From contig CP021371.1 of the NCBI GenBank assembly GCA_002600635.1, positions 623,001 to 687,000 of the forward strand: 64,000 bases of DNA, in the 5' to 3' direction. Of the stretch, positions 36,930 to 46,549 are shown one piece after another. Under the pieces are notes generated by a model. It worked only from the letters and a program-made list of their open reading frames with translations, was not told the DNA's origin and made no database searches. The DNA comes from Rhizobium sp. ACO-34A (lineage in GTDB: Bacteria; Pseudomonadota; Alphaproteobacteria; Rhizobiales; Rhizobiaceae). Position 1 is the stretch's first letter, and each line of letters begins with the position of its first letter. The translations under genes were made by a program, and so were the position numbers.

Positions 36930-37975
36930 GTCTCCTGCCGTTTAGAAATGACGGTTTCAGAGGAAGATTTGCGCATCTGACCAGCGCGAGCCGTAAGCCG
37001 ACTGATAAGCTCTCGGGGTCGGTCGCGTCCGACGAGCACGAAAACGACGAGCAGGATGCCGACCCAGAACTGCCAGTATTGAGGCGTCAGGTTTGCGATC
37101 CCGTCCTGAACCATCTCGTATACAACCGCACCGACAATGCCGCCGTAGAGATAACCGGTTCCTCCAATCACGAGCACCATCAATCCATCCGCGGATTTTT
37201 GGAACGAGAGAACATCCAGCGAGATGAATTGCTGCGTTTGCGTGAAGAGGGCTCCGGCAATGCCGGCATAGGCGCCCGCGACGGTATAGATAGCTACCTG
37301 GCGCGCGGCGACGGGGATGCCGACAGCGGAGGCGCGCAGGGGATTGTCCCGAATGGCTTTCAGCGAAATGCCAAAAGGTGACGACACGATCAGCCGGGAG
37401 AGGACAAACAGTACGAACAAGACGGCGAGGCTGTAGGCGTAGCCCGTATGTCCGTAGAAGTCGAACTCGAAGTGGCCGAAGAGCGGATCGATCGTGATGC
37501 CCTGGAGGCCGTCGGCGCCACCCGTCAGCCATGCCGTCTGGTTGGCGATCTCGAAAAGAACAGCGGCGACCCCGAGCGTAACCATCAGCCGCGTAAGATC
37601 CCCGCCTCGAAGCAGCAGGAAACTCGTTGCGAAGGCGATGATGGCCCCGGCGACCGCTCCAACAAGGAGTCCCGAGATGGGCTCGCCGGTCACATAGATG
37701 GAAAACAGGCCGCTGGCATAGGCGCCCGCACCGTAGAGTGCTGCCTGACCCAACGAGACGATACCCGCATAACCAAGGATAAGGTCGATCGAGAGGGCGA
37801 AGATCGCGATTCCCGCGATCTCGGTCAGGATGAGATGCTGTTCCGGCAGGAAGAACCAGGAAAGCACTGCGAGAATCCAGAACGCGATCTCGATCATGGT
37901 CCAGCGCACCGGTCGCCTCATGACCCGCCGCACGTCAGCGGATAAAGGGGTCGGAGTGGAATGGTTTGCCTGCAT
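36926..37975 (-). CDS. livM: ABC transporter permease, LivM type
   Basis: 349 residues from the ATG at 37975, whose A is shared with the livH stop (TGATG). About ten hydrophobic segments; GYAGIVSLGQAALYGAGAYA and SPFGISLKAIRDNPLRASAV are LivM signatures. The open frame continues upstream to 38395 only as a shadow of livH. Confidence 0.93.
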   Translation of the reverse strand: MQANHSTPTPLSADVRRVMRRPVRWTMIEIAFWILAVLSWFFLPEQHLILTEIAGIAIFALSIDLILGYAGIVSLGQAALYGAGAYASGLFSIYVTGEPISGLLVGAVAGAIIAFATSFLLLRGGDLTRLMVTLGVAAVLFEIANQTAWLTGGADGLQGITIDPLFGHFEFDFYGHTGYAYSLAVLFVLFVLSRLIVSSPFGISLKAIRDNPLRASAVGIPVAARQVAIYTVAGAYAGIAGALFTQTQQFISLDVLSFQKSADGLMVLVIGGTGYLYGGIVGAVVYEMVQDGIANLTPQYWQFWVGILLVVFVLVGRDRPRELISRLTARAGQMRKSSSETVISKRQET

Positions 37976-38829
37976 CAGTTCATCCTCGAGAAAAGACCTT
38001 GTGGACGAAGGACGAGGACCACCACAAGAACGATATAGATGACGAAACCGCCTAGCACGGGCACATAATACTTGGCCATCACGTCCGCGATGCCGAGGAG
38101 GATCGAGGCGTAAAGCGGCCCAAGCATGCTTGTCGTGCCGCCGACCGATACGACGATCAGGAAGTAGACCATGAACTTCAGCGGAAAGGTGGGATCCAGC
38201 CCGAGAATCTCGGCGCCGAGCGCACCGCCAAGACCGGCAAGGCCGGATCCTACAGCGAAGGTAACGGCGAAGATCACGTTGACGCGGATACCTACGCCGC
38301 GTGCTACACGACGATCGTCGACAGAGGCGCGCAACCGGCTGCCGAAACGTGTATGCGTGAGGATCAGTTGCAGCGCCACGGCAAGAAGACCGCAAACTAC
38401 AATGAGGAATGCACGATAGATCCCGACACCGACTCCGAATACGTCGACCCGACCCCGCATGAACTGAGGCAGATTCAGAATCTGCTGTTGTGACCCCATG
38501 ACATAGTCGATGCCGGCGACCGCGACGAACACGATACCGATCGAAAAAAGAACCTGGTCGAGGTGACCCTTCTCATACATGCGGACATAAAGCGTCCGTT
38601 CCAGTAAAAGCCCCAAAACAGCGGCGGCGACAAAGGCGATCGGCAGCGACAAGAGGAACGGAACGCCCCAATTGTTTGTGAGTACGACGGTGATATAGCC
38701 ACCAGCCATCGCAAAGGCGCCGTGCGCCAGGTTGATGAAGTTCATCAACCCGAGCGTTACAGCCAGGCCGCAGGACAGGATGAACAGCAACATCCCGTAT
38801 GCAAGGCCATCGAATAATAGCGTAAGCAT
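37975..38829 (-). CDS. livH: ABC transporter permease, LivH type
   Basis: 284 residues, about eight spans. GLMNFINLAHGAFAMAGGYI is the LivH signature, and FGSRLRASVDDRRVARGVGI is the cytoplasmic coupling region. It is the first gene of the livHMGFK-type operon. The 172 bp upstream, before the LysR gene on the same strand, should hold the promoter. Confidence 0.93.
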   Translation of the reverse strand: MLTLLFDGLAYGMLLFILSCGLAVTLGLMNFINLAHGAFAMAGGYITVVLTNNWGVPFLLSLPIAFVAAAVLGLLLERTLYVRMYEKGHLDQVLFSIGIVFVAVAGIDYVMGSQQQILNLPQFMRGRVDVFGVGVGIYRAFLIVVCGLLAVALQLILTHTRFGSRLRASVDDRRVARGVGIRVNVIFAVTFAVGSGLAGLGGALGAEILGLDPTFPLKFMVYFLIVVSVGGTTSMLGPLYASILLGIADVMAKYYVPVLGGFVIYIVLVVVLVLRPQGLFSRMN

Positions 38830-39001
38830 CTATCCTCCCATGCCCGTGGTGCCAACGCATCTCCTAATTGCGCGCTCCTCTGCGTCGAAAGACGATCGCA
38901 GGGGACTCCTTCCGCCGAGACGGCACCACCATTGGGCCGAACCATTTCGGAAAATTGCCCAACTTACTATTTCAATGTAGGCTCTTTTCCATAAGAATAG
39001 G

Positions 39002-40195
39002 CTATAAAGCGGCTTCTAGGAGATCGAGGAGTTGCCGCTGTGCCTTCGTTGGCAGCCAGCTCGCTCTTGTGGTGATACCGATCGGGCGAGACGTGTGGGA
39101 GAGATCCATCGGCAATGCCTGCAACAGGCCCCGCGAAATCTCCGCTTGCGCTTGCAAGTATGAAATGCAGCCCAGATGGTCGCTCGTATCCAGCAACTCG
39201 CGCATGAGGATAAGAGAGCTGGACTCCACGATGCTGGCGGGGAGATCTATGCCCGCCTGGCTAAACAACGCGTCGAAGTGAGCGCGTATCGGGGTTCCTC
39301 TCTGCCCCACGACCCAAGGGTAGCGCGCCAGTTCGTTCATATCGGTATTCTGGCGGTTCGCAAGGGGGTGATCTCTACCTGCGACCATCACTACAGTGTC
39401 GTGAAACAAGAGGCGTTGTTCCACGTCTCCAATCGGCGGGGGATCGCGCAGGGCTCCAATCAGGAAATCGATCTCGCCGCGTCGCAGACCCGAAAGGAGT
39501 TCTTTGTACGGGCCATCAAGCACATGTATTGGAAGTCGGGGGCGAAGTTCGCGAAACCGTGCGATTGCTTTCGGTAAGAGATAGGAGCGAGAGAGAGGCA
39601 TAGCGCCGATAACGATCCGACCAGCCTCAGCCGCCATGACCTCACCAAGATCCGCTTCGGCTTGGGTTAGTTCCGCGAAGGCAAGGCGTGCGGCCTGCGC
39701 GAGGTTGACGGCGGCACGCGTCGCAACGATCCCATAGGACGTTCTTTCGAACAGTGGTCGGGCCGCCTCCTGTTCCAGTTGGGTGATGGCTCGATGGACA
39801 GTCGGTTGCGCAATCCCCATTATCTTGGCCGCGAGCGTAAAATTCTCTGCTTCGCGAACGGCGATCAGGGCTTGCAGTTGTGCGGTTGTCGCCGTCACCC
39901 GCAGACGCGGGGCGACCTCTGACAGGGCCGGGTCGAGGTAGCCAAAGGCGCGGCCCACGCGGGTCGCCAACAACCTGCCGGTGTCGCTGGCGAAAATGCC
40001 ATGTGGCGAGCGATTGAACAGAGGCAGTCCTATCGTAGCCTCCAGCTTATTCAACGCTTGCGTCACAGCAGGCTGGGAAATGTGGCAAGCCTTCGCTGCG
40101 GCCGTCACAGACCCACTATTCACTACCGCGAGAAAGACGCGCAAATGCCGGAGGTTGCGCGGAACGGAGCCTTCCTGCGTATCGAGCCTGGTCAT
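39002..40195 (-). CDS. LysR-type regulator with two N-terminal HTH domains (second paralog)
   Basis: 397 residues with two LysR HTH units: about residues 16-78 (GSVTAAAKACHISQPAVTQA) and about 103-165 (NFTLAAKIMGIAQPTVHRAI), each followed by a PLFNR or PLFER wing. The effector domain spans about 190-390. It is paralogous to the protein at 18770. It overlaps the dehydrogenase gene upstream by four bases and sits between the gal genes and the Liv operon, so it is the likely regulator of gallate catabolism and uptake. Confidence 0.88.
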   Translation of the reverse strand: MTRLDTQEGSVPRNLRHLRVFLAVVNSGSVTAAAKACHISQPAVTQALNKLEATIGLPLFNRSPHGIFASDTGRLLATRVGRAFGYLDPALSEVAPRLRVTATTAQLQALIAVREAENFTLAAKIMGIAQPTVHRAITQLEQEAARPLFERTSYGIVATRAAVNLAQAARLAFAELTQAEADLGEVMAAEAGRIVIGAMPLSRSYLLPKAIARFRELRPRLPIHVLDGPYKELLSGLRRGEIDFLIGALRDPPPIGDVEQRLLFHDTVVMVAGRDHPLANRQNTDMNELARYPWVVGQRGTPIRAHFDALFSQAGIDLPASIVESSSLILMRELLDTSDHLGCISYLQAQAEISRGLLQALPMDLSHTSRPIGITTRASWLPTKAQRQLLDLLEAAL

Positions 40196-41079
40196 GGTTC
40201 CAAGCGCTGCAAAATGCGATCCGCCCGGCTCGCCAGACTATTTGCACCGCCTTCCAACCGAAGCGCGGCAAGCTCCCTCTGCCAGGTGGCCGTCGCGCGA
40301 GCCATCCGGTCAGGCAACCCAAGTTCGACGATCGTGTTCGCGACCTCATCCATCTCCGCCGCGCGTCGCTCGCCATGAACCATCATGCGCTCCAGATTGT
40401 AGGCGGATCGGCCAAGCCAATCCCAGCCGGGGTCCGAGGCTTGCAGAGACGCGAGCACAGCGTCATCCACGCCAGCGCGCCGCGCTGCAAGCATGCATTC
40501 GGCAGTCAATGCCTCGAGCCCCTTGATCATGACCGACCGTAGCATCTTGATTGCCGAAGCCTGTCCCACATGGGATCCGACGACGCTTGGGTTCATGTCT
40601 AGGGTTTCGAACCATGTGCAGGCCTCTTCAGCATGGGAGCCCGAGATCAAAAGCGGCGTGCGATGGAGCTTAGGAGCAACCGGAGCCATGACGGCGACGT
40701 CAATATAGAGTCCGCCAGCTTCGACGATTTTCGCCTCGGATGCCTTCTTCGTTGCCGGAGAGCAGGAATTGCAATCGAGGTAGTACCCCCCGGGCCTGAT
40801 ATGTTGCGCCGCTTGAGATGCCGCTTCGTACGCCCGGTCCGCAGTCACAAGGCTAAATATATGGTGCGAGGCCTCCAGAGCTACGGAGAGGTTCTCCGCG
40901 AAGTCGATCCCGATGCGAGCGCAGGCTTCGGTGATCTGGCCGCGCTTAGCCGGATCACTAAGCTTGATGTCGTAGGTGACGACTTTGGACCGAACATCCT
41001 GCGGCCAACCCCCGGCAAAGGCCTGTCCGGCTTCGCCAAATCCCAAAAGGACGATTTCTGCTTCACCCGAAGCGTTCAT
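40192..41079 (-). CDS. NAD(P)-dependent oxidoreductase, 6-phosphogluconate dehydrogenase-like with DUF1932
   Basis: 295 residues. N-terminal Rossmann motif VLLGFGEAGQAFAGGW, then LDCNSCSPATKKASEAKIVE and GGLYIDVAVMAPVAPKLHRT, and a C-terminal all-alpha domain with GHVGQASAIKMLRSVMIKGLEAL-type sequence (written here only in part: SAIKMLRSVMIKGLEAL), the DUF1932 pattern. The gene is divergent from galB and translationally coupled to the LysR gene. Similar genes accompany LigJ/GalB-type pathways, but no dehydrogenase step is needed from gallate onward. A hydroxy-acid dehydrogenase for an upstream or side-pathway compound is possible; the substrate is unknown. Confidence 0.8.
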   Translation of the reverse strand: MNASGEAEIVLLGFGEAGQAFAGGWPQDVRSKVVTYDIKLSDPAKRGQITEACARIGIDFAENLSVALEASHHIFSLVTADRAYEAASQAAQHIRPGGYYLDCNSCSPATKKASEAKIVEAGGLYIDVAVMAPVAPKLHRTPLLISGSHAEEACTWFETLDMNPSVVGSHVGQASAIKMLRSVMIKGLEALTAECMLAARRAGVDDAVLASLQASDPGWDWLGRSAYNLERMMVHGERRAAEMDEVANTIVELGLPDRMARATATWQRELAALRLEGGANSLASRADRILQRLEP

Positions 41080-41131
41080 CCTCTTCTCCTCCTTAAGGCT
41101 AAAACACAGGGCTGTTTTTGCAAATAATCAT

Positions 41132-41150
41132 ATTAGACGCCAGCGTTAAT
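41132..41150. promoter_or_regulatory. Candidate LysR operator between the dehydrogenase and galB
   Basis: ATTA-N11-TAAT with an inner ACGC-CA-GCGT dyad, located in the 159-bp divergent region. Its position between divergent operons, one of which encodes a LysR protein, suggests an operator. Only the symmetry is seen. Confidence 0.35.
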
Positions 41151-41238
41151 AGCCAAAACTTATGGAGTGTGCCGTGAAAACAAATTGGCAAGGAACGCCT
41201 TACGCGCGACATCAACAGGCGGAACATTGGAGGATTTC

Positions 41239-41973
41239 ATGTCTAAGAAGAAAACCGCACTGGTCATCAGCGCACATGCCGCAGATTTTGTCTGGCGTTG
41301 CGGCGGCGCGATCGCGCTCCATGCAGAAAAGGGCTATGACGTTACCGTCGTCTGCTTGTCGTTCGGCGAGCGCGGCGAGTCTGCCAAGCTCTGGAAGCAA
41401 CCGGGGATGACCTTGGAGAAGGTCAAGGCCGCCCGGCGCAGTGAGGCCGAGAAGGCTGCTGAAGCGCTCGGCGTCCATGACCTCGTCTGCTTCGATCTCG
41501 GCGACTACCCGTTGCGGCTGACGGACGAGGACAAATATCGCCTGGTTGATGTGATCCGCGACGTGCAGCCCGCTTTCATGCTGAGCCACTCGCAATACGA
41601 TCCTTACAATACCGATCACATGTATGCGACGCAGGTGGCGCTTGAAACGCGCATGATCGCTCAGGCCTGGGGACACAATCCTGGCCAAAAGGTTCTGGGC
41701 GCCCCCCAGCTCTATCTGTTCGAGCCGCATCAAACCGAGCAGATGGGGTGGAAGCCAGACGTCTTTCTCGACATCACGTCCGTCTGGGACAAGAAGCGGG
41801 CGGCCATCGAGTGCATGGAGGGACAGGAGCACCTTTGGGACTTCTACACCCGCGTCGCGCAGAACCGCGCCAATCATTTCCAGCGTAATTCCGGCGGCCA
41901 GTCGGGCGGGCGGGCTTCGAAATACGCCGAAGGTTTTCAATCGGTCTTTCCGCGGACCGTGGACGAGCTCTGA
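41239..41973 (+). CDS. galB: 4-oxalomesaconate hydratase, PIG-L family
   Basis: 244 residues from the ATG at 41239 with GGAGGA upstream; a longer frame from 41167 lacks an SD. The N-terminal ALVISAHAADFVWRCGGAIA and CLSFGERGESAKLWKQPG follow the zinc-dependent PIG-L family as found in Pseudomonas putida GalB, and the metal-site region continues in SHSQYDPYNTDHMYATQVAL. GalB hydrates the keto or enol form of 4-oxalomesaconate to 4-carboxy-4-hydroxy-2-oxoadipate. It is the first gene of the run galB-dioxygenase-galC-galD-tannase. Confidence 0.88.
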   Translation: MSKKKTALVISAHAADFVWRCGGAIALHAEKGYDVTVVCLSFGERGESAKLWKQPGMTLEKVKAARRSEAEKAAEALGVHDLVCFDLGDYPLRLTDEDKYRLVDVIRDVQPAFMLSHSQYDPYNTDHMYATQVALETRMIAQAWGHNPGQKVLGAPQLYLFEPHQTEQMGWKPDVFLDITSVWDKKRAAIECMEGQEHLWDFYTRVAQNRANHFQRNSGGQSGGRASKYAEGFQSVFPRTVDEL

Positions 41974-42072
41974 GGTTCGTCAACGGTTCGCAGGCGTACC
42001 GTCTAATCTGCCGGGGGGCTCGGCAATTTTGGCAGGCCCTGATCATCTCATGGTTCAAGGAGGAGAGACCTG

Positions 42073-43047
42073 ATGTCCGAACCGACCAATCCGTCCTTCG
42101 ATCTCGCGCACCTGGCGCATGTCGAAGTCTATACGAACAAGTTCGAAGAAAGCCTTGACTTCTTTACGCGCGTCTACGGGTTGAAGCTCTCCGGGCAGGA
42201 TGAGAATTCAGCCTATCTTCGCGCATGGGACGATTATGAATACTCGTCGCTGAAACTCACGCGGTCCGACACCACAGGCGTCGGGCATATCGCGTATCGC
42301 GCATCGAGCCCGGAGGCGCTGGAGCGTCGGGTGAAAGTGATCGAGAGATCGGGATACAAGGTGCATGGATGGATCGACGGAGATCAAAGCCACGGTCGCG
42401 CCTTTCGTTTCGAGGATCCGTTCGGCCACATTTTCGAGATCTACTGGGACACTGTGCGGTATGAGCCGGCGGAGGCGGACAAACCGGCGCTGAAGAACAT
42501 GTCGAGCCGATACCATGGTCAGGGTGCGAGCCCGCGCCGCATCGATCATCTCAATCTTTTGTCTGAAAACGTGACCGAGTTCCGAAACTTCATGGTGACT
42601 TGCATCGGCTCGCGCGTGACAGAACAGATTCGACTGGACAACGGTCGCCTTGGGGGCTGCTGGTTCACCGTCAACAACAAGACCTACGACCTCGCCTGCA
42701 CCGAGGAACATGGTGGTGGCCACGGCCGCTTCCATCATGTCACCTACGCATCCGATCAGCGCGAGGACATTCTGCGGGCCGCCGACATCTTCCTTGAAAA
42801 CGGCGTGCATATCGAAACCGGCCCGCACAAGCACGCTATCCAAGGGACGTTCTTCCTTTACGTCTGGGAGCCAGCCGGTAACCGGGTCGAGCTTGCCAAT
42901 TCCGGCGCACGCCTGATTCTCGCTCCGGACTGGGAGACCGTCACCTGGACCGAATCCGAACGGAGGAAGGGGCAGGCCTGGGGTCTGAAGACGATCGAGA
43001 CCTTCCACACGCACGGCACGCCTCCCGTACTGAAGAAGGAAGCCTGA
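42073..43047 (+). CDS. Two-domain VOC-family (type I) extradiol ring-cleavage dioxygenase, candidate gallate or methylgallate dioxygenase
   Basis: 324 residues. Two VOC modules are visible (about 12-135 and 156-290). The Fe(II) facial triad fits His159 (RRIDHLNLL), His222 (FHHVTYASD) and Glu273 (NRVELANSG). The spacing of 63 and 51 nearly matches the 64 and 50 of BphC (146/210/260). His254 and Tyr263 match BphC His241 and Tyr250 in spacing to the Glu. So it looks catalytically complete. It is preceded by galB and followed 1 bp later by galC. Known gallate dioxygenases (GalA, DesB) are LigAB-type, class II enzymes; none is present in this window. The substrate is inferred from the neighbours only. 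Confidence 0.83.
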   Translation: MSEPTNPSFDLAHLAHVEVYTNKFEESLDFFTRVYGLKLSGQDENSAYLRAWDDYEYSSLKLTRSDTTGVGHIAYRASSPEALERRVKVIERSGYKVHGWIDGDQSHGRAFRFEDPFGHIFEIYWDTVRYEPAEADKPALKNMSSRYHGQGASPRRIDHLNLLSENVTEFRNFMVTCIGSRVTEQIRLDNGRLGGCWFTVNNKTYDLACTEEHGGGHGRFHHVTYASDQREDILRAADIFLENGVHIETGPHKHAIQGTFFLYVWEPAGNRVELANSGARLILAPDWETVTWTESERRKGQAWGLKTIETFHTHGTPPVLKKEA

Positions 43048-43048
43048 T

Positions 43049-43720
43049 ATGCCAGTCGTCGTCCAGAATATTGAACGTGCTCCGCAGGAGGTGATCGACC
43101 GTTTGGCCGCTGCCGGCGTCGCCACCGTGCACGAGGCGCAAGGTCGTATCGGCATGCTCGCCAGCTACATGCGGCCGATCTACACCGGTGCGCAGGTCGC
43201 CGGTTCCGCCGTCACCATTTCAGCACCGCCCGGCGACAACTGGATGGTTCACGTGGCGATCGAACAGTTGAGGGCCGGCGACGTTCTCGTCCTTGCGCCG
43301 ACCAGCCCTTGCGATAACGGCTATTTCGGAGATCTGCTTGCGACCTCCGCCTTGGCACGGGGCGCCCGTGGACTCGTCATCGACGCCGGCGTCCGCGACG
43401 TTCGTGACCTGACGGCCATGAAATTCCCCGTCTGGTCGAAAGCCATCTCCGCGCAGGGGACGGTCAAGGAAACGCTTGGATCCGTTAACGTCCCCATAGT
43501 TTGCGCCGGCGCCTACATCGAGGCCGGCGATGTAGTCATCGCCGATGACGACGGTATTTGCGTCGTAAAGCGCAACGACGCTGAGACCGTTCTAGCGGCT
43601 GCGGAAAAGCGGGTTGCCAATGAAGAAGCCAAGCGCAAGCGGTTGGCTGCCGGCGAACTCGGCCTCGACATCTACGATATGCGCGCCCGCCTTGCCGAGA
43701 AAGGACTGAAATATGTTTGA
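43049..43720 (+). CDS. galC: 4-carboxy-4-hydroxy-2-oxoadipate aldolase
   Basis: 223 residues of the RraA-like class II pyruvate aldolase family (ProA/LigK/GalC). The metal and substrate site shows [19 protein letters not shown] and [10 protein letters not shown], with the conserved Arg and Asp in VRD. It cleaves CHA to pyruvate and oxaloacetate, the last step of the gallate and protocatechuate 4,5-cleavage pathways. It starts 1 bp after the dioxygenase stop and overlaps galD by 8 bp, so the genes are tightly coupled. Confidence 0.92.
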   Translation: MPVVVQNIERAPQEVIDRLAAAGVATVHEAQGRIGMLASYMRPIYTGAQVAGSAVTISAPPGDNWMVHVAIEQLRAGDVLVLAPTSPCDNGYFGDLLATSALARGARGLVIDAGVRDVRDLTAMKFPVWSKAISAQGTVKETLGSVNVPIVCAGAYIEAGDVVIADDDGICVVKRNDAETVLAAAEKRVANEEAKRKRLAAGELGLDIYDMRARLAEKGLKYV

Positions 43721-44771
43721 CGACGGCATTCCCTGCATCTGGATGCGCGGCGGCACTTCGAAAGGGGCCTATTTCCTCGCCGAGCATCTTCCGTCAAGCG
43801 TTGCCGAGCGCGCCGATCTTCTGCTGCGGATCATGGGGTCGCCCGACCCGCGCCAGATCGACGGGATTGGCGGCGCCGATCCCCTGACCTCCAAAGTCGC
43901 CGTGCTGTCACCATCGACGCACGAGGACGCGGACGTCGACTATCTCTTCTTGCAGGTATTTGTCGATCAGGCGTTGGTGAGCGACGCGCAGGGCTGCGGC
44001 AATATCCTGGCTGCCGTCGGCCCCGCTGCCATCGAACGCGGTCTCGTCCCGGCGACAGGTGACGAGACCGAGGTTCGTATCCGCATGGTCAACAGCGGCG
44101 AGGTCGCGGTCGCCCGTATCAGGACCCCGAACGGCCGTGTCAGTTACTCCGGTTCGACGCAGATTGCCGGCGTGCCCGGCCAGCACGCGGCCGTGCCACT
44201 GCTTTTCATGAACATTGCCGGATCGATATGCGGTGCGTTGCTACCGACCGGCAACGAAGTGGACGTGATCGACGGTGTCGAGGCGACATTGATCGACAAC
44301 GGCATGCCTTGCGTGATCATGCGGGCGTCGGATTTCGGTCTGACCGGCCATGAGACGCGCGAGGAACTGGAAGCCAATTCCGTGCTGAAGGAGCGGATCG
44401 AGGCGATCCGCCTCAAGGCGGGGACGATGATGAATCTTGGTGATGTCACAACCGCCTCGGTACCCAAGATGACGCTGGTCTCCGCACCCTCCGCAGGCGG
44501 GGCGATCTCGACGCGGAGCTTCATACCGCATCGCGTTCATGCCTCCGTGGGCGTGTTGGCCGCGATCACGGTAGCGACGGCGACACGGTTTAGGTCCAGC
44601 CCCGCCGCTAGTCTTGCCGCTATCCCGGACGACGGCCGCTATCAGATCGAACATCCGACGGGTGCCATGGAAGTGTTTCTCGATATTGCGGACGACGGTT
44701 CCATTCGCGGGGCCGGAACGGTGCGGACGGCGCGCAAGCTCTTCGAAGGTCAAGTCTTTCCGCGCGATTGA
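43713..44771 (+). CDS. galD: 4-oxalomesaconate tautomerase, PrpF family
   Basis: 352 residues, PrpF/DAP-epimerase-like fold: [20 protein letters not shown] at the N-terminus, [38 protein letters not shown] and [19 protein letters not shown]. PrpF-family members include GalD, which tautomerises 4-oxalomesaconate from keto to enol form, and LigU, an isomerase of the same pathway. Given galB and galC beside it, GalD is the better name. LigU-like activity cannot be excluded. Confidence 0.88.
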   Translation: MFDDGIPCIWMRGGTSKGAYFLAEHLPSSVAERADLLLRIMGSPDPRQIDGIGGADPLTSKVAVLSPSTHEDADVDYLFLQVFVDQALVSDAQGCGNILAAVGPAAIERGLVPATGDETEVRIRMVNSGEVAVARIRTPNGRVSYSGSTQIAGVPGQHAAVPLLFMNIAGSICGALLPTGNEVDVIDGVEATLIDNGMPCVIMRASDFGLTGHETREELEANSVLKERIEAIRLKAGTMMNLGDVTTASVPKMTLVSAPSAGGAISTRSFIPHRVHASVGVLAAITVATATRFRSSPAASLAAIPDDGRYQIEHPTGAMEVFLDIADDGSIRGAGTVRTARKLFEGQVFPRD

Positions 44772-44851
44772 ATGCCTGCTTGTCCGGGGGGAGATCGACC
44801 CGGCCAAACAAGTGCCTACAGATGCCGATGACAATAAGAGGAGGATGACAG

Positions 44852-46549
44852 ATGATCTATTGCCTGGATTTTCCGAAAATTCGGACCATCGTCCTAGGAG
44901 CGCTGATGATGTTTGGGATGGTCCATTCAGGCCATGCCGCGTCGGTTGTCTCAGACCCGTCTGTGGTGACGCCTGTGATGGAGTGCGGCAAGCTACTGTT
45001 CGCCGACTTTTCGGACGTGCCGGAGGCGCCGACTCGGATTACGTCCGCGGAAACGGTGCCCGCAAGTGGCAGCACAAGATCCTATTGCAAGATCACAGGC
45101 TATGTTGCCCCGCAGGTTGGCTTCGAACTGCGCCTGCCTGTTGAGACCTGGACGCAGCGTCTCGTGTTCACCGGTTGCGGTGGGCTGTGTGGCATAATCG
45201 ATATGAATGTTCAGCAGGCAATAGGCTGCACACCGATCGAAAACCAGACTGTGGCGCTGGCGGCCTCCAACTTGGGGCACACCGGCTGGAACCCCGGCGA
45301 CGGCATCTGGGCAAACGGCGACCCTGCCGCGCGCGTCGATTTCGGGTATCGCGGCGTGCATGCCGTAACCTTGGCGACCAAGGCCATCATTGCCGCTTAT
45401 TACGGGCAGGCTCCTAAATATTCCTTTTTCGTCGGCTGCTCGGACGGGGGACGTGAGGCATTGATGGAAGCCCAACGTTTTCCCGACGATTTTGATGGTA
45501 TCGTGGCAGGCGCGCCGGCCTACAATGTCAGCCTGCTCAACGTATTCCACCACGTCTGGAACGTCAGGGCCAATACTGACCCGGACGGAAAAGCCGTGCT
45601 GATCTCGAGCCGCATTCCGATCTTACATGAGGCCGTGCTGAAAGCTTGTGATGCGATCGATGGACTGAAGGACGGCGTGATCGACGATCCCGCACAATGC
45701 GAATTCGACGTCGGAACGATTACTTGCAAGGATGGGACGGATACCTCGAAGTGTCTCACCTCTGCCGAGGCTGACGCTGTTCGCAAGATTTATGCTGGAC
45801 CGACGGACGACAGGGGCAGGCGCCTGACGGTGTCCGGTCCGGCCCCCGGCTCAGAGATCGGCTGGCCAGGCGTAATCACCGCCGATGATCCAGACATGCC
45901 GCCCTTCAATCGGTTGATCGCCACCGGCTTCGCCAAAAACATCGCTTGGTGGGACGCACCACCGACATCCTTCGAACTCGCCGATATTACGTTCAACGAA
46001 AGCACGCTGAAGGGCCTCGAACCAGTCATGTCGGTGCTCGAAGCGGTCAATCCGGACTTGCACCCTTTCGCAGACTCGAACGGGAAACTGATCCTGTGGC
46101 ATGGTGCAGCCGACCCGCACTTTCCCGCTGCCAATACACTCGCCTATCGTGATGCGGTGCTTGAAACGGTGGGCGAAAAACGCGCCGACGACTTTCTGCG
46201 GACATTTATTATTCCCGGCGCCGGGCATTGCGGCGACGGCGCGGTGCTTAGCCGAACGGACGTTGTCTCGGCCATCATGAACTGGGTGGAGGGCGGTGAT
46301 GCCCCTCAAAGCCTACTCGTCAAACGGATCGAAGGTGAGAAAACCGTTTCGACTCGGCCGGTCTATCCCTATCCGCAGCAGTCGAAATGGGATGGCAAGG
46401 AGGATACCAGCCAGGCTGAAAGCTATAGCGCAGCTGAGCCAACGATATCTGAGAAACAGGTGGATTGGTTGGCCAAGTCGTTGATGACGGCCGCAAGCCA
46501 GAGGTGGTGCGAACAAAAGGGTATGACTCTGACCTGTACACCGCAATAG
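44852..46549 (+). CDS. Secreted tannase/feruloyl esterase family hydrolase
   Basis: 565 residues. Signal peptide (residues about 10-29, cleavage near GHAAS). The serine hydrolase CS-D-HC motif of this family is complete: GCSDGG (Cys196-Ser197), GAADPH (Asp421) and GHCGDG (His459-Cys460), where the two Cys form a disulfide. A lid region lies between. AGGAGG is placed seven bases before the ATG. Family members release gallate from galloyl esters or ferulate from hemicellulose. Next to gal genes, tannase activity in the periplasm or outside the cell is the natural reading. Confidence 0.9.
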   Translation: MIYCLDFPKIRTIVLGALMMFGMVHSGHAASVVSDPSVVTPVMECGKLLFADFSDVPEAPTRITSAETVPASGSTRSYCKITGYVAPQVGFELRLPVETWTQRLVFTGCGGLCGIIDMNVQQAIGCTPIENQTVALAASNLGHTGWNPGDGIWANGDPAARVDFGYRGVHAVTLATKAIIAAYYGQAPKYSFFVGCSDGGREALMEAQRFPDDFDGIVAGAPAYNVSLLNVFHHVWNVRANTDPDGKAVLISSRIPILHEAVLKACDAIDGLKDGVIDDPAQCEFDVGTITCKDGTDTSKCLTSAEADAVRKIYAGPTDDRGRRLTVSGPAPGSEIGWPGVITADDPDMPPFNRLIATGFAKNIAWWDAPPTSFELADITFNESTLKGLEPVMSVLEAVNPDLHPFADSNGKLILWHGAADPHFPAANTLAYRDAVLETVGEKRADDFLRTFIIPGAGHCGDGAVLSRTDVVSAIMNWVEGGDAPQSLLVKRIEGEKTVSTRPVYPYPQQSKWDGKEDTSQAESYSAAEPTISEKQVDWLAKSLMTAASQRWCEQKGMTLTCTPQ

